Below are positions 51,401 to 58,563 of a stretch of 64,000 bases of DNA, in pieces. The number at the start of each line of letters is the position of its first letter. Within the stretch, counting starts at the first letter, position 1. The translations under genes and the position numbers were made by a program. Origin of the DNA: Mycolicibacter kumamotonensis (GTDB lineage: Bacteria > Actinomycetota > Actinomycetes > Mycobacteriales > Mycobacteriaceae); assembly GCF_002086285.1 (NCBI RefSeq), contig NZ_MVHU01000006.1, positions 1 through 64,000 of the forward strand. Reading direction: 5' to 3'. The notes under the pieces are model-generated. The model ran no database searches. It was not told where the DNA came from and was given only the letters and a program-made list of their open reading frames with translations.

Positions 51401-52948
51401 GCTCACCTGCCGTTCCGCTCCGGCCGGGCGTTCTCGGCGTCGGTGCTGGGATCGGAGCTGCTGGTCAAGGGTGCACCGGAGGTGGTGCTCGAGGCCTGCG
51501 ACAACGCCGGCGCCGAGGAGGAGCAGCAGGTCGCCGCGATGGCGGCGCAAGGTCTGCGGGTGATCGCGGTGGCGCAGGGCAAGCTGACCGCCGCGCAGGT
51601 GCGGGCCGTGCGGGAAGACTCCGACCGGCTGGTCGAGGTGAGTGCCTCCGGGTTGACCCTGATCGGGTTCCTCGGCCTGGCCGACACACCCCGCGCCGAC
51701 GCCCCGAAGCTGCTCGCCGATCTGACCGCCCGCGGGGTCGACATCCGGATGATCACCGGCGACCACCCGATCACGGCGACCGCGATCGCCGCCGAAATGG
51801 GTGTCACCGTCGACGACGAGCAGGTCATCACCGGCTCGGAGTGGAATGCGTTGAACCGCAAGGAACAAGAGCGGGTGGTCTGCGAGCGGGTGATCTTCGC
51901 GCGGATGTCACCGGAGAACAAGGTGCAGATCGTCCAGACGCTGGAGCGCGCCGGCCGGGTGTCGGCGATGGTGGGCGACGGCGCCAATGACGCCGCCGCG
52001 ATCCGGGCCGCAACCGTGGGGCTCGGTGTCGTCGCGCACGGCAGCGACTCGGCGCACGCCACCGCCGACGTGGTGCTGACCGACGGAAAGATCGGATCGC
52101 TGATCGACGCGATCGATGAGGGCCGCCGGCTGTGGAAGGGCGTGCAGCTGGCGATCTCGGGGCTGTTGGGCGGGAATGCCGGCGAGGTGATCTTCTCTGT
52201 CATCGGCACGGCGGTCACCGGGAACTCGCCGCTGAACACCCGACAGTTGCTGCTGATGAACACGTTGACCGACGCGCTGCCGGCCACCGCGGTCGCGGTC
52301 AGCACTCCGGCGGGCCCGATCGGCGGCGCGGTACGCGGTCTCGATGAGCGGAAACTCTGGCGCGCGGTGGCGTTCCGGGGCGGGGTCACCGCGGCCGCGG
52401 GAACCGCGGCCTGGGCGATGGCCAGTCTTACCGGGTTGCCCGGATCGTCGCAGCGGGCCTCGACGGTGGCACTGATTTCGTTGGTCTCCACCGAACTCGG
52501 TCAGACCGTGGTCGATTCGCGGGCGCCGCTGGTGCTGCTCACCGCGGCCGGTTCGTTCGCGGTGTTCGCCGCAATGGTCACTACTCCGGGCGTCAGCCAG
52601 CTGCTCGGCTGCACGCCGGTCGGACCGATCGGCTGGGCGCAGGCTCTCGGCACGGCCGCGGCGGCCACCACCGCGGTGGCCGTGGCGAGCCGGTTCTCGG
52701 CGCCCGCGGAAGAGAACTCCGGCCCGGTGGCGGACCTGGTCGAAGCGGCTACGCCGAACAAGGCGCCGGCGGCCACGAAGACCCCGGCGCAGAAAGCTGT
52801 GGCGGCCAAGAAAGCCCCGGCCAAGAAAGCTCCGGCGGCCAAAAAGACTCCGGCGAAGAAGGTTCCGGCGAAGACGACTGCGGCTGCCAAGAAGAAGGGA
52901 AAGAAGGCGTCCGCGAAGAAGCCCGCGAAGCTCGAACTGGTGCGCTAA
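48407..52948 (+). CDS. Large P-type cation ATPase (CtpH/CtpI-like), probable Mn2+ exporter, with pseudo-ATPase N-terminal half and histone-like tail
   Basis: 1513 residues. An HMA-like ferredoxin fold (about 45-120) starts the N-terminal half. This half keeps a P-type-like layout, but its phosphorylation site is replaced by 'TVVIDPRVLTG' (D351) and its hinge GDGxND by 'VAVLSTAAAQALAAAD', so it cannot pump. The C-terminal half is active P2-type: 'VDESSLTGESL', 'PEGMPLMATLAQ', D931 in 'CFDKTGTLSEN', 'MITGDHPITA', 'AMVGDGANDAAAI'. The last 60 residues are Lys/Ala/Pro repeats of AAKKAPAKK type, like HupB or TopA tails. The P2-type core plus the Mn2+ riboswitch points to Mn2+ (or Ca2+) efflux. Confidence 0.93.
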   Translation: MDVFSLGRSGLDAVGTILEASLDLAAVPLREGAKILAGERSDLTSRRTWRGAGRAWIEVRGLDEPGGDIGPAVLDALQNRPGVSSVRLNRPLSRVIVEIDDDTSLADLCAAVEAVEKDTELSATETAALPGDGLLLAAKGAMLGANAVGLAIATVGSAMRLPAAPKIFDAAASVARYQPLVRSLLERQIGPARTDAVLSLASLGAHVITLSPAILAVDMMVEGLKAAETRAGALAWNRYEPELARWLFSHDDHPDVYSTARPVPRPAGAAERHLKRSALAQVVGAGVVGGLTRNLDMTSSAILATSPKAVRTSCEAFAATLGQGLADGHAVLPLRPDGLRRLDKIDTVVIDPRVLTGEQRRVVQIRGAGEHELPQAWNSAQSLLDKPGLRPGWHRVPRMTARAGRKDPVEALILPAHHALASAVVLEGRASGAELVTVDTEILGELRPGFDDIRPLTGEADTDDVDAALAAAVTDLQQAGRTVAVLSTAAAQALAAADLALGVMPTSESTDAAPPFYADLLLADLAGAWQLLRALPAARAATERGVAISIGASSIAGLLLVRGVRATIPGVGARPSRGPGPVTVGAGAGMLSGYLLARRVLRARAPQPAPAYEWHAMTVEQARELLVPDAVTPLDQRAPVATASQGMFWPYVHAVREELSDPMTPILALCSAATAMLGSPIDAVMVGTVLTGNAMLAAYQRLRAESRLNILLAQQAPPARVVVTGADGTTTYREIVAEQLLPGDLIEVRSNEVVPADARVIEVSDVEVDESSLTGESLSVGKQLEPTPGAELAERSSMLYAGTTVIAGKALAMVTAVGADTQTRRASELASGELPEVGLQHHLSQLMYRTFPYSAAGGVAVGALGLLRQGGLRIALGNAIAVAIAAVPEGMPLMATLAQHASSQRLSKSGALVRIPRSVEALGRVDVVCFDKTGTLSENRLRVTTVRPLRGYTDDDVLGVAAQAAPAPDGAAHAHATDQAIVEGAAAAAGARPWAEPDAHLPFRSGRAFSASVLGSELLVKGAPEVVLEACDNAGAEEEQQVAAMAAQGLRVIAVAQGKLTAAQVRAVREDSDRLVEVSASGLTLIGFLGLADTPRADAPKLLADLTARGVDIRMITGDHPITATAIAAEMGVTVDDEQVITGSEWNALNRKEQERVVCERVIFARMSPENKVQIVQTLERAGRVSAMVGDGANDAAAIRAATVGLGVVAHGSDSAHATADVVLTDGKIGSLIDAIDEGRRLWKGVQLAISGLLGGNAGEVIFSVIGTAVTGNSPLNTRQLLLMNTLTDALPATAVAVSTPAGPIGGAVRGLDERKLWRAVAFRGGVTAAAGTAAWAMASLTGLPGSSQRASTVALISLVSTELGQTVVDSRAPLVLLTAAGSFAVFAAMVTTPGVSQLLGCTPVGPIGWAQALGTAAAATTAVAVASRFSAPAEENSGPVADLVEAATPNKAPAATKTPAQKAVAAKKAPAKKAPAAKKTPAKKVPAKTTAAAKKKGKKASAKKPAKLELVR

Positions 52949-52960
52949 GACCCAGCCGCT

Positions 52961-53134
52961 TCACGCGGCCGGCCGAAGTTCTCGAACTTCGGCCGCCGGG
53001 CGCTCGGGTGCGGGATGCCGTACCTCAAGCAGCCCGGCACGCCAGAGCAACGCGTACAACTCCCGCGCCGGCACCGTCAATAACGCCCCCGTGACTTCGA
53101 CCAGCGGATCCGCCAGGATTTCGGTCGCCTTCAT
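52961..53134 (-). CDS. Small conserved-looking protein of unknown function
   Basis: A 57-residue frame from the ATG at 53134, MKATEILADPLVEVTGALLT..., with a 'VPARELYALLWRAGLLEVRHP' amphipathic/hydrophobic helix and a Pro/Ala/Glu C-terminus. Codon positions are strongly GC3-biased throughout and the composition looks protein-like, not accidental. It lies between the convergent ATPase gene and the DUF2304 gene on the same strand. No clear Shine-Dalgarno (CTGGGG only). Function unknown. Confidence 0.5.
   Translation of the reverse strand: MKATEILADPLVEVTGALLTVPARELYALLWRAGLLEVRHPAPERPAAEVRELRPAA
52970..52995. terminator. Perfect hairpin downstream of the P-type ATPase gene
   Basis: CGGCCGAAGTT (52970-52980) pairs exactly with AACTTCGGCCG (52985-52995) around a CTCG tetraloop, 22 nt after the ATPase stop. 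No U tract. The same bases encode the end of the small minus-strand frame. Confidence 0.55.
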
Positions 53135-53206
53135 AAGCCCCAGGGTGACCGCCGCAGCGAGACGCGGGGCAAACCTCTTGTTACCACCAGGCCAATAGTC
53201 ACCGAA

Positions 53207-53566
53207 TTACTGTGGTTGCGGTGAACCGCCGATTTCGGGCGGTTGGGCCTCCGCGAGGGCCACCACCCGGGCCAGCCGGGCGTAGCGCAGTTCCAGGTCG
53301 CGGAACCGCATGTAGGTGCTCAGCGTGGTGAACGCGAACGCGATGATCAGGATGTAGAGCATCAGGTCGGTGCCGCGGCGCACCCCGACCCAGTTCGCCA
53401 CCACGGTGGTGTCGTCGGGACGCAGCACCGCATAGATGCCGGCCACCACGAACACCAGGTAGCCGACCTTCACCCAGGCCCGGGACTGGGCGGAGCGCCG
53501 GGACAGCAGCAGGTAGATCAACAGCGCCATCACCGCTGCGATCAGCAGCACCTTGATCCAGTTCAT
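53207..53566 (-). CDS. DUF2304 small membrane protein (Rv3632 type)
   Basis: 119 residues with three hydrophobic helices (about 3-21, 33-48, 68-84) and the DUF2304 core 'KVGYLVFVVAGIYAVLRPDDTTVVANWVGVRRGTDLMLYILII'. In M. tuberculosis Rv3632 enhances the activity of the glycosyltransferase Rv3631 in forming polyprenyl-phospho-GalNAc. It is the last gene of a three-gene minus-strand operon, 13 nt after that glycosyltransferase. Confidence 0.9.
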   Translation of the reverse strand: MNWIKVLLIAAVMALLIYLLLSRRSAQSRAWVKVGYLVFVVAGIYAVLRPDDTTVVANWVGVRRGTDLMLYILIIAFAFTTLSTYMRFRDLELRYARLARVVALAEAQPPEIGGSPQPQ

Positions 53567-53579
53567 CAGGTGATCCCGT

Positions 53580-54329
53580 TCATCGCGACATTCTCTTGCG
53601 CAGCAAGCCGTCGAACATGATGTTGACGCCGTTGAGCAGGGGCTGGCCCTTCGACTTGGAGTAGTCGGTGTAGAGCACTTCGACCGGCTCTTCGCCTACC
53701 CGCCAACCGTTTTCGGAGATCAAAGCGATGAACTCCCCGGCGTGGCTCATCCCGTTCATGGTGAGGTCCAGCCGATCGGCGACCCGACGGTTGAACACTC
53801 GCAGACCGTTGTGTGAATCGGAAAGTCCCAGCCGGCGGATTCTCGGGTTCAGCAACACCGCGGCACGCAGCACCAGGCGTTTGACCAGCGGTACCGCGGC
53901 GGCTGCCTCGGGCGCGGCGAACCGGGTACCGATGACGATGTCGAGGCCTTGGCTGTCGAGACGCTCGATCATGCGCACCACGTCGGCCACCTGATGCTGA
54001 CCGTCGGCGTCGAAGGTGGCGAACAACCGGGCCCCGGGTTGCCGGCGGGCGAACTCGACCCCGGTCTGGATGGCCGCGCCCTGACCGAGGTTGACCGGGT
54101 GGCGTACGACATGGGCGCCGGCGCGCCGCGCGATCGCGGCGGTGTCGTCGGTGCTGCCGTCATCCACGCAGACCACAGCGGTGAAAACCGACCGGAGGCC
54201 GGCGATCACGTCGCCGATGACGGCTGCCTCGCCGAAGGCCGGGACAATGATCCAGACGTCCGGGTAGCGAGTCGTTGGCCGGGTATCGATCCTTAAAAAA
54301 TACACTCCCGACTCGTCGAAGGCGCTCAA
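53580..54329 (-). CDS. ppgS: Polyprenyl-phospho-N-acetylgalactosaminyl synthase (GT2 family, Rv3631/PpgS type)
   Basis: 249 residues from a TTG start. GT2 fold: 'VWIIVPAFGEAAVIGDVIAGL', 'VVCVDDGSTDDTAAIARRAG', DxD-like 'FATFDADGQHQVADVVRMIE' and 'GTRFAAPEA', similar to dolichyl-phosphate-mannose synthases. In M. tuberculosis PpgS makes the lipid-linked GalNAc that donates the galactosamine decoration of arabinogalactan. It lies between the flippase-like and DUF2304 genes, which fits that pathway. Confidence 0.9.
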   Translation of the reverse strand: MSAFDESGVYFLRIDTRPTTRYPDVWIIVPAFGEAAVIGDVIAGLRSVFTAVVCVDDGSTDDTAAIARRAGAHVVRHPVNLGQGAAIQTGVEFARRQPGARLFATFDADGQHQVADVVRMIERLDSQGLDIVIGTRFAAPEAAAAVPLVKRLVLRAAVLLNPRIRRLGLSDSHNGLRVFNRRVADRLDLTMNGMSHAGEFIALISENGWRVGEEPVEVLYTDYSKSKGQPLLNGVNIMFDGLLRKRMSR

Positions 54330-54353
54330 GCACCGGCGCGCCCGGACCGTCGG

Positions 54354-55634
54354 CTACTCGGGCGCCGCGCGCAACGCCGTCAGATGCACGGCGATTCCCA
54401 CCAGCGGTCCGCACAGCAGCGCGACCACGGTTCTGGTCGGCAGGTCGAACGGCAGCAGCAACAGCAAGGTGGATGCCAGCGTCGCACCCACCCACCCCAG
54501 CGCGTAGGCGCGATGCAGTGCCGCGGCCACCGTCGCCGCGCCGGTGAGCGTCAACAGCGCAATCGCGGTCGCCCCGATGGTCAGGCAGGCCAGCAGCAGC
54601 CCGCCGGTGTTGTAGTCCCCGCCGAACACCGTGCTCAGCAGCCACGGACCGGCCAGCCCGGCTGCCACCGCGCCGGCGGTTCCCAGCGCGGCGACGGACG
54701 CCGCCGGCGTACCCAGCGCCCGCAATCGCCGGCCGCGCTGGTCGACGAAGTGCGCGATCAGATTGCCCTGCAGCGCGGTCAACGGCACCAGCAGGGGCGC
54801 GCGGGTCACGGTGACCGCCAGGATCACCACGCCGCCCTCGGCGCCGAGTTCGCCGTAGGTGGCCTGCAACAGCACCGGAAAACCCATGACGAGGATCGCG
54901 CTGGCCCCGGCCGCGGTGATCGAATGTGCTGCGCCCCGTAGGAAATCCATCGTGCCCACCGGGGTAAGCAGCCCCGCCGCCGATCGGGCCGCGCCCGATG
55001 CGGCCAGCAGCAGCAGCCAGGCCACCGCGCCGGCGACGGTGGCCCATAAGAAACCCACCAGACCCCAACCGATGACGAACGTCGCGGTGGCCACCGCCAC
55101 CCGGATCGCCGCATCGGTCACCATCAACGCCCCGTACTGGGTCCACCGGTTGGTGCCGGCCAGCATGCCCAGCAGCGTGGCGTGCACGGCGAAGTTGGCC
55201 AGCCCGAAGCACAGCAAGCCCACCGACAGCCAGCGCGCCTCGACGAAGACGTGGCCGCTCCACAGTGGTGAGCTACCGGCGACCAGCGCGGCCGCCGCCA
55301 GTCCGGTCAGCCCGGCCAGCTTCAGCGGCCGGGTGTGTCGGGTCGATGCGCGGCTCGGCCCGACCTCGCGGGCGAACCGGACCTCCCGGGTGGTCTCCTG
55401 CAGCAGTCCGTTGGCGGCGCCGGCGACCAGGCCGAACGCACCCCAAAACACGCTGAACACCGAGAATCCGGCCGGATCCAGGTCGCGTGCCGCCAGGTAC
55501 AGCACGGCGTAGCCGCACAGGGCGCTGAGCAGTGTCGCGGTGCCGACCCGGGCCACACTGGCCCGGGTGACGGGGCCGGCGGGCAGCCCACTGGGGGATC
55601 GACGGGGTCCGGTACCGCCGATATCGGTCACCAC
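54354..55634 (-). CDS. Polytopic membrane protein, Wzx/MATE-like flippase candidate (Rv3630 type)
   Basis: 426 residues from the leaderless GTG at 55634; 11-12 hydrophobic helices in two halves, as in polysaccharide (MOP superfamily) exporters ('SVARVGTATLLSALCGYAVLYLAARDLD' at the start; 'LLASTLLLLLPFDLPTRTVVALLCGPLVGIAVHL' near the end, abbreviated). First gene of the operon with ppgS, so it may flip the polyprenyl-P-GalNAc donor to the outer leaflet. That role is inferred from context only. Confidence 0.82.
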   Translation of the reverse strand: MVTDIGGTGPRRSPSGLPAGPVTRASVARVGTATLLSALCGYAVLYLAARDLDPAGFSVFSVFWGAFGLVAGAANGLLQETTREVRFAREVGPSRASTRHTRPLKLAGLTGLAAAALVAGSSPLWSGHVFVEARWLSVGLLCFGLANFAVHATLLGMLAGTNRWTQYGALMVTDAAIRVAVATATFVIGWGLVGFLWATVAGAVAWLLLLAASGAARSAAGLLTPVGTMDFLRGAAHSITAAGASAILVMGFPVLLQATYGELGAEGGVVILAVTVTRAPLLVPLTALQGNLIAHFVDQRGRRLRALGTPAASVAALGTAGAVAAGLAGPWLLSTVFGGDYNTGGLLLACLTIGATAIALLTLTGAATVAAALHRAYALGWVGATLASTLLLLLPFDLPTRTVVALLCGPLVGIAVHLTALRAAPE

Positions 55635-55641
55635 GGCGAAG

Positions 55642-55647
55642 ATACTA
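55642..55647 (-). promoter_or_regulatory. -10 element of the flippase-ppgS-DUF2304 operon
   Basis: TAGTAT on the minus strand, 7 nt before the GTG at 55634; leaderless and close to consensus. Confidence 0.6.
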
Positions 55648-55735
55648 AGCGGGCGGCGGGGTACGGTCGGTCGTCCCGCTGTACAACCCCCGATTCGCCC
55701 CACTTCGACAAAGCTCAACGACCGGAGGCCCACCG

Positions 55736-56752
55736 TTGGACCCGTCGCTGTTGGAATGGCTGGTGACGTTCGCGGGGCTGGCCGCGGTACTGGGATTCGA
55801 TCTGTTCCTGGTCGCCCGCCGGGTGCATGAACCGCCGATCCGCGAGGTCGCAACCCGGCTGACGTTCTACATCAGCCTGGCGGTGGCGTTCGGTGTCTGG
55901 GTGTGGATCCATCACGGCGCGAAGTACGGCATGCAGTTCTTCGCCGGCTGGCTCACCGAGTACAGCCTGTCGGTGGACAACCTGTTCGTCTTCGTGATCA
56001 TCATCAACAGCTTCAACGTGCCCAAGAAGTACCGGCAGGAGGCGCTGTTCGTCGGTATCGTTCTGGCGCTGTCGTTCCGGGCGGTGTTCATCGCGGTCGG
56101 GGGTGTGGCCGCGCAGCGACTGTCTTGGACCTTCTACCTGTTCGGCGCGTTCATGGCCTACACGGCGATCAAATTGCTCCGCCACGGCGACCACGGCGGG
56201 CCCGCCGGCGATCACGTCAGCGACGGGGCGGGCGGAGGCAACAACTTCGTGGTGCGGTTCGCTCGCACCCACTTCAACGCCACCGATCGCTGGGCCGGGG
56301 TGCGGTTCTTCGTCCGCGACTCCGGCGGCTCCTGGGCAGTCACCCCGATGTTCCTGGTGGCACTGGCGTTGGGCACCACCGACCTGTTGTTCGCGATGGA
56401 CTCCATTCCGGCGATCTACGGGCTGACCCGCCAGCCGTATCTGGTGTTCACCGCCAATGTGTTCGCCCTGATGGGGCTGCGTCAGCTCTACTTCCTCCTC
56501 GGCAAGCTGCTGAACCGGTTCGTGTACCTGTCCCAAGGCCTGGCCCTGATCCTCGGATTCATCGGGGTGCGGATGGTGTTGCACGCGATGCACACCAACG
56601 AAGTGTGGTTCATCAACTCCGGCCGCAACTTCAACGTCCCGGAGATCCCCACCCCGGCGAGCCTGGCGGTCGTGGTGGGGGTGCTGGTGCTGGCGACGGC
56701 GGCCAGCCTGTATCGCACCCGCGGGGCCCGGAGTGAATCGTCAGCCGAGTGA
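55736..56752 (+). CDS. TerC-family membrane protein (metal ion export/tellurite-resistance type)
   Basis: 338 residues, TTG start after GGAGG. Nine or so membrane helices. The TerC signatures with acidic residues inside helices are 'TEYSLSVDNLFVFVIII' and 'TTDLLFAMDSIPAIYGLT'; a cytoplasmic loop at 150-190 is Gly/His-rich ('HGDHGGPAGDHVSDGAGGG'). TerC proteins of the Alx/MeeF kind export Mn2+. The 3' end overlaps the convergent nitroreductase gene by 12 bp. No riboswitch is visible in its leader. Confidence 0.93.
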   Translation: MDPSLLEWLVTFAGLAAVLGFDLFLVARRVHEPPIREVATRLTFYISLAVAFGVWVWIHHGAKYGMQFFAGWLTEYSLSVDNLFVFVIIINSFNVPKKYRQEALFVGIVLALSFRAVFIAVGGVAAQRLSWTFYLFGAFMAYTAIKLLRHGDHGGPAGDHVSDGAGGGNNFVVRFARTHFNATDRWAGVRFFVRDSGGSWAVTPMFLVALALGTTDLLFAMDSIPAIYGLTRQPYLVFTANVFALMGLRQLYFLLGKLLNRFVYLSQGLALILGFIGVRMVLHAMHTNEVWFINSGRNFNVPEIPTPASLAVVVGVLVLATAASLYRTRGARSESSAE

Positions 56753-57178
56753 GAACACCGGGATCGCCGGCGCCGCGCTCCGCAGGTCGTCCTCGCTGGA
56801 CTGAGGCGTCAGCCCGCCGATATAGCCTTTGACCTGCCAATACCACCGCTGCAGATAGGCGCGCAGCACCTCTGGCTTGTCGTCGTCGCCGACTTCGGTG
56901 ACCACGGTGGGCACGGGACGCCACCGCGGTCCGAGCTGCACTCGGCCGGCGGCGCGAACATTGCGGACCCACTCGGTGTTGCCGCGCGGCGCGACGAGGT
57001 AGTCCACCCCGTCGACGGTCAGCACGTTGACCACGACGCCGCGGCGCTTGCCGGTCTTGCGGCCGCGGACGGACAGCGCGCGGGTGCCGGCGATGCTGAT
57101 GCCCGCTTCGGCGAGCCGGCGGATCACCGCATTGGCGAATCGGGCCGGTCGGCCCGGTCGGTCGTAGGGCGTGGTCAT
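56741..57178 (-). CDS. F420H2-dependent nitroreductase/reductase (Ddn-like split-barrel)
   Basis: 145 residues. The pattern 'GTRALSVRGRKTGKRRGVVVNVLTVDGVDYLVAPRGNTEWVRNVRAAGRVQL' is diagnostic of deazaflavin F420-dependent Ddn-family enzymes. They reduce quinones and, in some cases, nitroimidazole drugs. The C-terminus 'RWYWQVKGYIGGLTPQSS' would line the substrate pocket. A GGAAGGGG Shine-Dalgarno precedes the ATG. It is divergent from tetR across two copies of a shared operator, so the TetR protein probably represses it. Confidence 0.9.
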   Translation of the reverse strand: MTTPYDRPGRPARFANAVIRRLAEAGISIAGTRALSVRGRKTGKRRGVVVNVLTVDGVDYLVAPRGNTEWVRNVRAAGRVQLGPRWRPVPTVVTEVGDDDKPEVLRAYLQRWYWQVKGYIGGLTPQSSEDDLRSAAPAIPVFSLG

Positions 57179-57199
57179 ATCGGACCCCTTCCACTAAGA

Positions 57200-57214
57200 G
57201 AGCAGTGCTCTTGT
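57200..57214. promoter_or_regulatory. TetR operator, copy 1
   Basis: GAGCAGTGCTCTTGT: an 11-bp near-perfect dyad GAGCA-G-TGCTC extended on one side by TTGT. It sits 22 bp upstream of the nitroreductase ATG, in its promoter/leader. Inverted relative to copy 2. Confidence 0.65.
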
Positions 57215-57248
57215 TTGACGGTGAGTCTGGCACGGCCGGATCACAAAA

Positions 57249-57263
57249 ACAAGAGCAGTGCTC
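57249..57263. promoter_or_regulatory. TetR operator, copy 2
   Basis: ACAAGAGCAGTGCTC: same core as copy 1, extended on the opposite side by ACAA. The centres are 53 bp apart, about five helical turns. Located 23 bp before the tetR start. The consensus from both is ACAAGAGCANTGCTCTTGT. Confidence 0.65.
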
Positions 57264-57285
57264 GCGGATCTGGCAGACTCGTCGT

Positions 57286-57978
57286 GTGGGCAAACGGCAG
57301 GAGACGCGTGAACGGATCGAGGCGCAGATCATCGAGGTCGGCCGACGCCACCTGCTGACCCACGGGGCGGCGGGCCTGTCGCTGCGCGCCGTCGCCCGGG
57401 AACTGGGCATGGTCTCGTCGGCGGTCTACCGCTACGTGGGCAGCCGTGATGAGTTGCTAACGCTGCTGCTCGTCGACGCCTATTCGGAGTTGGCCGATGC
57501 GGTGGACCGGGCCCGCGCTGGCGCGTCGCCGCCGTCGTGGCGCGGCGACATCGTGACCATTGCCCACGCCGTGCGGGACTGGGCGCTGGCTCATCCGGCC
57601 CGGTGGGCCCTGCTGTACGGCAGCCCGGTGCCCGGCTATCAGGCGCCGGCGGAACGGACCGTCGCCCCGGGCACCCGGGTCGTCGGGATGTTCTTCGACG
57701 CGGTCGCCGACGGCATCGCCGCCGGAGCCATCGCCTCAATGAACAACGTTGCCGCGCAACATTTGTCGTCGGATTTCGGGCGAGTCCGCGAGGAATTCGA
57801 CTTTGACGGCGATGACGCCGTCGTCGCGAAGTGCTTCCTGCTGTGGGCCGCCGTGGTCGGCGCGATCAGCTTGGAGGTGTTCGGCGGGTACGGCGCCGAC
57901 ACGTTGACGCAACCGCGGGCGGTGTTCGATGCCCAGCTCGACCTGCTGCTGGAGGTGTTCGCCCGGCGCCCGGATTAA
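57286..57978 (+). CDS. TetR-family transcriptional regulator
   Basis: 230 residues from the GTG at 57286. HTH: 'EVGRRHLLTHGAAGLSLRAVARELGMVSSAVYRYVGSRDELLTLLL', then a helical ligand domain with the WHG-type C-terminus 'FLLWAAVVGAISLEVFGGYG' common in actinobacterial regulators. It likely controls itself and the divergent F420-type reductase through the two palindromes between them. Converges on ppa. Confidence 0.92.
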   Translation: MGKRQETRERIEAQIIEVGRRHLLTHGAAGLSLRAVARELGMVSSAVYRYVGSRDELLTLLLVDAYSELADAVDRARAGASPPSWRGDIVTIAHAVRDWALAHPARWALLYGSPVPGYQAPAERTVAPGTRVVGMFFDAVADGIAAGAIASMNNVAAQHLSSDFGRVREEFDFDGDDAVVAKCFLLWAAVVGAISLEVFGGYGADTLTQPRAVFDAQLDLLLEVFARRPD

Positions 57979-57995
57979 GGCGCTGAACCGCCGGA

Positions 57996-58484
57996 TCAGT
58001 GACCGGAGGTCTTGAACCGTTCGATCGATCGGGTGACCTCGGCTTCGGCCTCGGCGCGGCCCACCCAATCGGCGGCCTTGACGTACTTGCCCGGCTCGAG
58101 GTCCTTGTAGTGCACGAAGAAGTGCTTGATCGCGTCGAGCTCGTGCGCCGGCACGTCGCCGATGTCGTTGATGTGGTCCCAGCGATGGTCACCGGCGGGC
58201 ACACACAGCACCTTGTCGTCGCCGCCGGCCTCGTCGGTCATCCGGAACATCCCTACCGGACGGGCCTCGACCAGCACCCCGGGAAACACCGATTGCGGCA
58301 GCAGCACCATCGCGTCCAGCGGGTCGCCGTCCTCGCCCAGGGTGTCCTCGATGAACCCGTAGTCGGCCGGATAGCCCATCGGCGTGTACAGGTAGCGGTC
58401 GAGCTTGACCCGCCCGGTGGCGTGGTCGACCTCGTACTTGTTGCGCTGGCCCTTGGGGATTTCGATGGTCACGTCGAATTGCAC
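57996..58484 (-). CDS. ppa: Inorganic pyrophosphatase
   Basis: Family I soluble pyrophosphatase, 162 residues, the mycobacterial length. Core motifs: '[17 protein letters not shown]', '[24 protein letters not shown]' (D-x-D-P-x-D metal site), and '[30 protein letters not shown]'. Drives biosynthesis by hydrolysing PPi. GTG start at 58484, leaderless. Confidence 0.98.
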   Translation of the reverse strand: MQFDVTIEIPKGQRNKYEVDHATGRVKLDRYLYTPMGYPADYGFIEDTLGEDGDPLDAMVLLPQSVFPGVLVEARPVGMFRMTDEAGGDDKVLCVPAGDHRWDHINDIGDVPAHELDAIKHFFVHYKDLEPGKYVKAADWVGRAEAEAEVTRSIERFKTSGH

Positions 58485-58490
58485 CGGGTC

Positions 58491-58496
58491 AGTCTA
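58491..58496 (-). promoter_or_regulatory. -10 element of a leaderless ppa promoter
   Basis: TAGACT on the minus strand, 6 nt before the GTG at 58484. Confidence 0.5.
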
Positions 58497-58563
58497 GAGC
58501 GGGCCGGATTCACGCCCGGACTCCGCCCGTCCGGCACAATTGGCCCGGACAGGCAGGAGAGAC

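Noticed and set aside
55640..55735. A second Mn2+ riboswitch in front of the TerC gene
   Set aside because: No GGGGAGTA or AGACC element and no alternative anti-Shine-Dalgarno helix in the TerC leader.
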